DNA from: Porphyrobacter sp. UBA7686
GTDB taxonomy: Bacteria > Pseudomonadota > Alphaproteobacteria > Sphingomonadales > Sphingomonadaceae
Assembly (NCBI GenBank): GCA_002482865.1
Contig: DLGU01000192.1
Coordinates: 1-5,054, forward strand
Direction of reading: 5' to 3'
Length of the DNA: 5,054 nucleotides
Made by a program: the position numbers and the translations under genes. This document shows, piece by piece, positions 1-4,660 of the stretch (positions are counted from its first letter, which is position 1; each line of letters opens with the position of its first letter). Under the pieces are notes generated by a model that worked only from the letters and a program-made list of their open reading frames with translations, had not been told where the DNA came from and searched no databases.

Positions 1-472
1 GGTTGGTCGGCTCGTCGAGCAGGATCAGATCGGGGTCCTGCGCGAGTGCCCGGGCAAGCGCGGCGCGGCGCCGTTCGCCGCCGCTGGCTGTTGCAGCCTC
101 GCGGCTCATGTCGATGCCGAGCTGGCCCGCGATAGCTTCCACCTCGTGGCGTTCGGGCGGCAGTTCTCCGCCGAGCGCGAAGTCCATTAGCGTCTCAGCG
201 TCGCCGAAATCCGGGTCCTGTTCCAGAAACACGATCCGCGTCCCCGGCTTGATCCGCCGCGCGCCGCGGTCGGCATCGATGCGCTCCATGATCAGCCGCA
301 ACAGCGTGGTCTTGCCTGCGCCGTTCCGCCCGATCAGCGCCAGCCGGTCACCCGGCAGCACGTGAAGATCGATGGGTGCCGCGCCGCTGGTGGGGGTTGG
401 GCCGCCGAACAGCCAGCGCCCGCCTTGCTGCAATGCGATGCCTTCGAGCGAGAAGATGGGGGGCTGTGCCAT
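1..472 (-). CDS. ABC-F family ATPase (Uup-type), N-terminal part, cut by left window edge
   Basis: The visible 157 codons hold most of the first nucleotide-binding domain of a soluble ABC-F protein. Seen: Walker A GRNGAGKT at residues 48-55, a Q-loop (FLEQDPDF, Q85), the ABC signature SGGERRR from residue 130, and Walker B running into DEPTN at 153-157, where the window ends. There is no membrane segment. ABC-F proteins act on ribosomes or on DNA/RNA-linked processes rather than in transport. The leucine usual before SGG is Ala, and only about 45 residues separate Q-loop and signature, so the inter-domain arm is short or absent, as I recall for alphaproteobacterial Uup-like members. The ATG at 472-470 is the best start: no Shine-Dalgarno lies next to it, but GGAGG sits 24 nt upstream beyond a hairpin, and an in-frame TTG lies at 484-482. 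It is transcribed away from the SIMPL gene. Family is secure; the exact subfamily is inferred. Confidence 0.93.
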   Translation of the reverse strand, partial: MAQPPIFSLEGIALQQGGRWLFGGPTPTSGAAPIDLHVLPGDRLALIGRNGAGKTTLLRLIMERIDADRGARRIKPGTRIVFLEQDPDFGDAETLMDFALGGELPPERHEVEAIAGQLGIDMSREAATASGGERRRAALARALAQDPDLILLDEPTN

Positions 473-479
473 GGGATGC

Positions 480-497
480 GCCAAGTAGGGGCTTGGC
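480..497 (-). promoter_or_regulatory. Leader hairpin upstream of the ABC-F start
   Basis: A perfect inverted repeat, GCCAAG-(6 nt)-CTTGGC, lies in the presumed 5' leader of the ABC-F gene, 7 nt from its ATG. The only good Shine-Dalgarno (GGAGG, complement of 497-501) is immediately 5' of the stem on the minus strand. A folded stem would shorten the effective distance between that site and the start codon. The repeat is seen directly; the function is inferred. Confidence 0.35.
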
Positions 498-527
498 CTC
501 CGCGCCACAAGAGCGCGTTTCCCGCCG

Positions 528-550
528 GTTCAGTGCAGCGAAAGCTGAAC
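528..550. promoter_or_regulatory. Inverted repeat GTTCAG-N11-CTGAAC in the divergent intergenic region
   Basis: Two perfect 6-bp arms (528-533 and 545-550) are separated by 11 bp, so equivalent positions lie 17 bp apart, somewhat over one and a half helical turns. A GTGCAG direct repeat (533-538, 553-558; 20-bp period) overlaps it. The site lies 38 bp upstream of the SIMPL gene start and about 55 bp from the ABC-F start, where an operator or promoter element for either gene would be expected. No convincing -35/-10 pair was found nearby. It could be a regulator site or chance in GC-rich DNA. Confidence 0.3.
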
Positions 551-572
551 GGGTGCAGAGGCGCGACCAATC

Positions 573-578
573 GGAGGA
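573..578 (+). promoter_or_regulatory. Ribosome binding site of the SIMPL-domain gene
   Basis: GGAGGA ends 9 nt before the ATG at 588 and 12 nt before the adjacent ATG at 591. The spacing favours the first ATG. It is one of only two strong Shine-Dalgarno sequences in the window, the other preceding the sigma partner gene. Confidence 0.75.
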
Positions 579-587
579 ATACTTACC

Positions 588-1328
588 ATGATGAAACCCG
601 CCATTGCCTTTATCGCCGCCTCGGCGCTGACGCTTCCTGCAGCGGCGCTTGCCGCAAATGTCGATATCGCCGCGACCGGCCCGGTGGTCGAACTCAACGT
701 TTATGAAAGCGTCGATGTCGCCCCGGATACCGCCACGATCGGCGCAGGCGTTACCACTGAAGCGCCGACCGCGACCGAGGCGCTCCGCCAGAACTCGGCC
801 GAGATGCAGAAGGTGATCGCGCGGATCAAGGCGCTGGGCGTGGCCGAAAAGGACATCCAGACCACCGGCATCAACCTGAACGCGCGCTATGATTACGATC
901 AGGCGACCCAGCGCCAGGTGTTTCGCGGCTACATGGCATCGAACCGGGTGAGCGTGATCCTGCGCAAGATCGACGATACGGGCCGCGTGCTCGATGCGTT
1001 GGTCGAAGCCGGGGCGAATGACATCAACGGGCCGACTTTCAGCATTGATGATGACACCGCTGCCAAGGACGCGGCCCGCAAGCGCGCGGTCGAGCGGGCT
1101 CAGGCGCAGGCCAAAGCCTATGCCGTGATGCTCGGCTATGACGGCGCCAAGGTGTTGGCGATCAGCGAAGGGCTGACCGGCAATAGCCCGATGCCGCAGA
1201 TGGCGGAAATGCGGTTGAGCGCTACGAAGGTCGATGCTGCGCCTGTGCAGCCGGGCATGGTTCAGGCCGGGGTGAACATTTCGATCACCTACGAACTGGT
1301 CAAGAATAGCGGCTCGCCCGCGAAGTAG
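588..1328 (+). CDS. Exported SIMPL-domain (DUF541, YggE-like) protein
   Basis: This 246-residue protein begins with a clear signal peptide: Met-Met-Lys, a hydrophobic core (residues 5-17), then an AAALA cleavage region near residue 22-23. It should therefore be periplasmic or outer-membrane facing. The rest, about residues 28-240, reads as one SIMPL domain. Visible signs are the TTGINL strand in the first third, a GANDINGPTF segment at residues 142-151, the following Ala/Lys/Arg-rich helix (about 158-182) that includes RAQAQAKAYA, and the closing strand ISITYEL. Length is usual for the family. Escherichia coli YggE has been linked to oxidative stress tolerance, but the biochemical role of the family is unclear, so no activity is assigned. 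The double Met leaves a one-codon doubt about the start; the GGAGGA at 573 supports 588. The gene runs opposite to the ABC-F gene and ends 48 nt before the PepSY gene, with no terminator hairpin between them. Confidence 0.93.
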   Translation: MMKPAIAFIAASALTLPAAALAANVDIAATGPVVELNVYESVDVAPDTATIGAGVTTEAPTATEALRQNSAEMQKVIARIKALGVAEKDIQTTGINLNARYDYDQATQRQVFRGYMASNRVSVILRKIDDTGRVLDALVEAGANDINGPTFSIDDDTAAKDAARKRAVERAQAQAKAYAVMLGYDGAKVLAISEGLTGNSPMPQMAEMRLSATKVDAAPVQPGMVQAGVNISITYELVKNSGSPAK

Positions 1329-1333
1329 TGCCA

Positions 1334-1370
1334 TTCACGACTTGTTCAATGGACCTCAGCTAGGCATGAT
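1334..1370 (+). promoter_or_regulatory. Candidate regulated promoter of the PepSY gene with TTCA direct repeats
   Basis: ATTCA and GTTCA put TTCA at 1334-1337 and 1345-1348, exactly 11 bp apart, with a weaker CTCA at 1355-1358. An 11-bp direct repeat is the half-site spacing used by OmpR/PhoB/PhoP-family regulators, and such a regulator is encoded just downstream. TTGTTC (1342-1347) and CATGAT (1365-1370), 17 bp apart, form a modest -35/-10 pair with the repeats overlapping the -35. Predicted transcription would start at or next to the ATG at 1377. The repeats are seen; promoter function is inferred. Confidence 0.4.
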
Positions 1371-1376
1371 CCTGTC

Positions 1377-1688
1377 ATGAAACGCTTTCCCGCCCTGATC
1401 CTTGGTTCGCTGGCCGCTGCGGCGCTGGTGACTGCGCCCGCTGCGGCGCAGCAGGATCAGGCGCGCGGGGATCAGGGTGAGGCCCGGCGCGAAGCGCAAG
1501 CGGGCAACATCATGCGTTCGGGCGAGATCGAGGCGAAGATCCTGCCGATGATGAAGGGCGCCGAATATCTCGGTTTTGCCTATGATTCGACCGCGCGGGC
1601 TTATCGGCTCAAGTTCATCAAGGATGGCCGCGTCACCCATGTCGATGTGGACGCCCGCACTGGGCGGATCATCGGCCGTTCGCGCTGA
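1377..1688 (+). CDS. Small exported PepSY-like protein
   Basis: This 103-residue protein has a signal peptide (MKR, hydrophobic stretch about 6-18, then APAAA with likely cleavage after residue 24), leaving a mature periplasmic protein of about 79 residues. A charged Gln/Glu/Arg linker (25-42) precedes one PepSY-like unit at about 45-102. That unit ends in the typical pattern of a strand (AYRLKFIKDG), a second strand (VTHVDVDARTG) and RIIG. PepSY units are known as small extracytoplasmic modules, often inhibitory or modulatory. The gene directly precedes a response regulator/histidine kinase pair, so a role in tuning that kinase is the natural inference. It resembles the place of FeuN beside FeuPQ in Sinorhizobium, though homology was not tested. 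Only a weak AGG lies 12 nt before the ATG. No other in-frame start fits, so initiation may be leaderless. Domain call is good; function is inferred. Confidence 0.85.
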   Translation: MKRFPALILGSLAAAALVTAPAAAQQDQARGDQGEARREAQAGNIMRSGEIEAKILPMMKGAEYLGFAYDSTARAYRLKFIKDGRVTHVDVDARTGRIIGRSR

Positions 1689-1702
1689 CGGGCGGGCGGA
1701 TA

Positions 1703-1725
1703 TGCTTTTTCATCGGGGGAAAGCA
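1703..1725 (+). other. Weak hairpin between the PepSY gene and the response regulator gene
   Basis: TGCTTT (1703-1708) pairs with AAAGCA (1720-1725). The stem can extend inward through two T-G wobbles and one C-G pair to leave a 5-nt loop. It lies 15 nt after the PepSY stop in a 123-nt gap and has no following T-run, so it is not a classical terminator. It might act as an mRNA-processing or partial attenuation element that lowers regulator/kinase expression relative to PepSY. This may equally be chance. Confidence 0.2.
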
Positions 1726-1811
1726 GCGGCACAGGCACGCGGCGCTTGCTTGACGCGTGAGCGGCAAAAGCGCACGACCCGGCGCAACATTAAGCTTGGA
1801 AATGGTGGATC

Positions 1812-2489
1812 ATGCGCATTCTGATCGTCGAAGACGAACCGACCCTTGGCGCACAGCTCAAATCGACACTTGAAGGGCAGGGCTATGCTGTCGACCTTTC
1901 GGTCGATGGTGAGGACGGGCACTTCATGGGCTCGACCGAGGATTACGATGCTGTGGTGCTCGACCTCGGCCTGCCTGAGATCGACGGGTTGACCGTGCTC
2001 GGCATGTGGCGCCGCGAAGGGCGGAGCTTCCCAGTGCTCGTGCTGACGGCGCGGGACAGCTGGTCGGACAAGGTTGCAGGGCTGGATGCGGGTGCTGACG
2101 ATTACCTCGCCAAGCCGTTCCAGACCGAAGAGCTGATCGCCCGCCTGCGCGCGCTGATCCGGCGCGCTTCGGGCAATACCTCATCGGAACTCACCGCGGG
2201 CGATGTCCGGCTGGACACCCGTTCGGGCCGCGTTACGCTGGATGGTGAGCCGGTCAAACTGACCGCGCAAGAATACAAGCTGCTGAGCTACCTGATGCAC
2301 CACAAGGGCAAGGTGGTCAGCCGCACCGAATTGATCGAGCATATCTACGATCAGGACTTCGACCGCGATTCCAACACTATCGAAGTCTTCGTCACCCGCA
2401 TCCGCAAGAAGCTTGGCGCAGACGTGATAACGACCATCCGTGGCCTCGGTTACAGCCTCGACGACCCCGCCGACCAGCCGCGCGCCTGA
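1812..2489 (+). CDS. OmpR/PhoB-family response regulator
   Basis: This 225-residue cytoplasmic transcription factor is full length for its family. The receiver domain (1 to about 118) has the acidic pair E7/D8, phospho-acceptor D51 in VVLDLGLP, T79 in LTARD and K101 in AKPF, so it should be phosphorylatable. After a short linker, the winged-helix DNA-binding domain (about 128-220) shows LTAQEYKLLSYLMHHKGKVVSR, the recognition-helix region DSNTIEVFVTRIRKKLG (broadly) and the wing IRGLGYSL. It precedes the histidine kinase gene, which lies 58 nt downstream or overlaps it depending on the kinase start, so the two form one unit. Receiver and effector resemble PhoP/FeuP-type regulators paired with PhoQ-like kinases. 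The ATG at 1812 starts the canonical MRILIVEDE, so the start is firm, although the ribosome site is weak (GGA at 1798-1800, GGTGGA at 1804-1809). A TTGACG at 1750-1755 lacks a matching -10 element. Confidence 0.96.
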   Translation: MRILIVEDEPTLGAQLKSTLEGQGYAVDLSVDGEDGHFMGSTEDYDAVVLDLGLPEIDGLTVLGMWRREGRSFPVLVLTARDSWSDKVAGLDAGADDYLAKPFQTEELIARLRALIRRASGNTSSELTAGDVRLDTRSGRVTLDGEPVKLTAQEYKLLSYLMHHKGKVVSRTELIEHIYDQDFDRDSNTIEVFVTRIRKKLGADVITTIRGLGYSLDDPADQPRA

Positions 2490-2547
2490 GGCGGCGGCGC
2501 TCGGCGGCGATGCACCTGTCGTCTTGCCTGCGGGCGAGGCTGAAGGT

Positions 2548-3951
2548 GTGCCGGATCACGTGAGCACAGCGGCCACGGCGCAACCGCGCGCCAGCCTTGC
2601 GCGGCGCATGGGGCTGATTGCGGCAGGGTGGATTTTTGTTCTCCTGCTCGGCGGTGGCATAGCGCTCGAACGTACCCTGACCACGCAGGTCGAAGCCAAT
2701 TTCGACGAACAGCTCGACTACATCCTGACCGCCATGATCGCGTCTGCCGAAATCGATGCGAGCGGCGAGGTTTATTTCTACCGCACCCTCGGCGACCAAC
2801 GCTTTCTTGAGCCGGGCAGCGGGCTATACTGGCAAATCAGCGGCGGCAATTACGAACCCTGGCCCTCGCGCAGCTTGTGGGACCGCACCCTGAAGCTGCA
2901 AGGTGCTGACGCCAAAGGCGACCATTTCGACAGCGATATCCATTTCTACAACTCGGACCAGTTCAAGGGCGAGCCGCTGCGCCTTGCCGAACGCACCGTG
3001 ATCCTGCCCGGAAGCGAGACCCGCTGGACCTTCGCCGTCGCCAGCGCGACCGAGCAGATGGACACGCAGATCGGGCGGGTGCGGCTGATCCTGATCTGGA
3101 GCTTTGCAGTGCTGGGCCTGGGCCTGCTGGTGATGGCACTGCTCCAGATCCGTTACGGCCTCTCGCCCTTGCGGCGCGTGCGGGCGGCGATCCAGAACCT
3201 GCGCACCACCGGCGCGAACCGCATCACCGAGCCGCTGCCCTTGGAAGTGCAGCCGCTGGTCGAGGAGCTGAACGCGCTGCTCGAACATTCCGAGCGGCAG
3301 GCCGAAGAAGCGCGCCGCCATGCGGGCAATCTGGCCCATGCGTTGAAGACCCCGCTGACCGTGCTGACCAACGCTGCCACCGCCCGCGCGCCGGATCTTG
3401 GCGAAGCGGTGATGCGTGAGACCCGCACGATGCAGCGCCATGTCGACCACCACTTGGCCCGCGCCCGCGCCGTCGGCCGCCGCGCCGTCGGCCATGCGCG
3501 TACCAACGTCATGGCCAGCGCCGAAGCCGTGCGCCGTGCGGTCGAGCGGCTCTATCCCGAGGGCCGGCTCGACATCGCCGGTGACCGGAACGCCGCCGTC
3601 TCGCTCGAGCGGCAGGATCTCGACGAACTGCTTGGCAACCTGATCGAGAACGCGGCCAAATATGGCGGCGGTTCGGTCTTCGTCACCATCGACCCCGACG
3701 AAGCCGACACCCCGCGCGATCCCAAGATGTGCCTCATCTGGGTCGAGGATGATGGCACCGGTATCCCCGAGGCCGAGCGGATCCGCATCTTTGATCGCGG
3801 CGTCAGGCTCGATACCGACAAGCCGGGTACCGGCCTCGGCCTTGCGATCGTGCGCGATGTGGCTGAGATATACGGCGGCAGCGTCACCCTGTCCGAGAGC
3901 GAGGATCTGGGCGGGTTACTGGTCGAATTGCGCCTCCCGCGCGTCGATTGA
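2548..3951 (+). CDS. PhoQ-type membrane sensor histidine kinase
   Basis: With the start chosen here the protein has 467 residues. Layout: short cytoplasmic tail, TM1 (about 21-40), a periplasmic sensor region of about 138 residues (41-178), TM2 (about 180-200), a degenerate HAMP-like linker, a dimerisation/phosphotransfer domain, then the ATPase domain. Seen: phospho-accepting H264 in LAHALKTPL (the PhoQ-like HxLKTPL H-box), N-box NLIENAAKY with N364/N368, G1 box DDGTGIP (401-407) and G2 box GTGLGLAIV from 427. All catalytic elements are present. The sensor carries a GLYWQI segment and aromatic/acidic patches; its ligand is unknown. It is the evident partner of the regulator upstream. The frame stays open back to a GTG at 2440, which would overlap the regulator gene by 50 nt. 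I prefer GTG 2548 (GAGG 8 nt upstream). GTG 2560 and ATG 2608 are alternatives, but 2608 would leave no cytoplasmic tail. Confidence 0.92.
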   Translation: MPDHVSTAATAQPRASLARRMGLIAAGWIFVLLLGGGIALERTLTTQVEANFDEQLDYILTAMIASAEIDASGEVYFYRTLGDQRFLEPGSGLYWQISGGNYEPWPSRSLWDRTLKLQGADAKGDHFDSDIHFYNSDQFKGEPLRLAERTVILPGSETRWTFAVASATEQMDTQIGRVRLILIWSFAVLGLGLLVMALLQIRYGLSPLRRVRAAIQNLRTTGANRITEPLPLEVQPLVEELNALLEHSERQAEEARRHAGNLAHALKTPLTVLTNAATARAPDLGEAVMRETRTMQRHVDHHLARARAVGRRAVGHARTNVMASAEAVRRAVERLYPEGRLDIAGDRNAAVSLERQDLDELLGNLIENAAKYGGGSVFVTIDPDEADTPRDPKMCLIWVEDDGTGIPEAERIRIFDRGVRLDTDKPGTGLGLAIVRDVAEIYGGSVTLSESEDLGGLLVELRLPRVD

Positions 3952-3992
3952 CCCAGGCCGCGAAGGGTTGTCGCAAGTCCCGCGTTGTAAGC

Positions 3993-4020
3993 GTAACGGA
4001 CCGGACCGGTCAACACGCAA
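3993..4020 (+). promoter_or_regulatory. Candidate ECF-type promoter with a palindromic spacer before the sigma factor gene
   Basis: GTAACG (3993-3998) is followed after 17 bp by CGCAA (4016-4020). This loosely resembles GTAACC/CGAA-like promoters of alphaproteobacterial ECF sigma factors, which often transcribe their own genes. The spacer contains a perfect odd palindrome, GACCGG-A-CCGGTC (3999-4011). Transcription from here would give a leader of under 20 nt before the ATG at 4043. The motif match is loose and made by eye. Confidence 0.3.
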
Positions 4021-4042
4021 ACGGGGCCATTTGCGCCAAGAT

Positions 4043-4660
4043 ATGAACGCCAGCGGCGAGCCTTCAACCTCTGCTTTGCGTACCGCCGGTACCGGCGATG
4101 ATGCGGCATTGGCGGCACGGCTGGCGGCACGCGATCCGGCAGCGCTGCGCGAGGTGATCGCCTGCCACGCCGCCGCGCTCCACCGCGCCTGTCACCGGAT
4201 GACCGGCGATGCCCATGAGGCCGAGGATATTGTGCAGGAAGCCTGTTTGCGATTGTGGGATCAGGCGCCGAAGATCGCGGCGCGCCATCCGGTTGGCAGT
4301 CAGGCGGCGGCCACGCTGAGGCTCGGCGGCTGGCTGCAACGGGTGGTCACCAACCTCGCGATTGACCGCCTGCGCCGCACCCGGCGGTTGTCGGACGGCG
4401 CTGTACCGGACAGCGCGGACGAGGCTCCGCTCGCCGACACACTGATCGAAGCGGGCGAGCGTGACGGTACCGCCCGCACACTGATCATGGCGCTGCCCGA
4501 ACGGCAACGCGCCGCGATCGTGCTGACCTATTACGAGGAATTGCCCAATGCCGAAGCAGCCGAGGCAATGGAAATGAACATCAAGGCGTTCGAGAGCCTG
4601 CTGCACCGCGCCCGCGCGGCCTTGCGGCAGGCGTGGACGGCGCAAGGAGACGCGCCATGA
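4043..4660 (+). CDS. ECF-like sigma-70 family RNA polymerase sigma factor
   Basis: This 205-residue protein has region 2 and region 4 only, the ECF layout. Region 2 (about 33-115) contains MTGDAHEAEDIVQEACLRLW (53-72), the core RNA polymerase-binding signature, and GWLQRVVTNLAIDRLRR, the -10-recognition segment. After an acidic linker (about 120-145), region 4 (about 151-197) shows LPERQRAAIVLTYYEELPNAEAAE and KAFESLLHRARAALRQ, the helix-turn-helix that reads the -35. Region 2 is unusually rich in Cys/His (C41, H42, H47, C50, H51, H58, C68). The reading frame runs upstream into the kinase gene, but the ATG at 4043 is the first start that gives a normal-length protein; its ribosome site is poor (only AAG). 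Its TGA overlaps the ATG of the next gene (ATGA), so the two are translationally coupled, typical of a sigma factor with its regulator. Which ECF group it belongs to is not resolved. Confidence 0.93.
   Translation: MNASGEPSTSALRTAGTGDDAALAARLAARDPAALREVIACHAAALHRACHRMTGDAHEAEDIVQEACLRLWDQAPKIAARHPVGSQAAATLRLGGWLQRVVTNLAIDRLRRTRRLSDGAVPDSADEAPLADTLIEAGERDGTARTLIMALPERQRAAIVLTYYEELPNAEAAEAMEMNIKAFESLLHRARAALRQAWTAQGDAP
4645..4649 (+). promoter_or_regulatory. Ribosome binding site of the sigma partner gene
   Basis: AGGAG inside AAGGAGA ends 7 nt before the ATG at 4657. It lies within the last codons of the sigma gene and fixes the partner's start. It implies the partner is translated efficiently, possibly more so than the sigma factor, whose own start has almost no Shine-Dalgarno. 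Confidence 0.7.

Noticed and set aside
3..365. Plus-strand open frame at the left edge
   Set aside because: It is the shadow of the ABC-F gene on the opposite strand, which has Walker A, Q-loop, signature and Walker B motifs.
348..1334. Long open frame (328 codons) on the minus strand opposite the SIMPL gene
   Set aside because: The plus strand has a clear signal peptide, ribosome site and SIMPL features. The antisense translation is Arg/His/Gly-rich with no recognisable domain, a usual by-product of high GC content.
1372..1378. CTGTCAT, a match to a Pho-box half-site heptamer
   Set aside because: It overlaps the PepSY start codon and has no second copy at 11-bp spacing, so it is most likely coincidental.
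2440..2547. Kinase start at GTG 2440 with an extra 36 residues
   Set aside because: No Shine-Dalgarno lies before it, the first 50 nt are the end of the regulator gene, and the added residues are Ala/Pro/Thr-rich without a domain. It is not formally excluded.
2824..3495. Minus-strand open frame inside the kinase gene
   Set aside because: It lies opposite intact kinase motifs (TM2, H-box) and shows no domain of its own.
3662..4042. N-terminal extension of the sigma factor back into the kinase gene
   Set aside because: It would overlap the kinase ATPase domain by about 290 nt and add Ser/Arg/Pro-rich sequence unlike any sigma region. The ATG at 4043 gives the normal family length.
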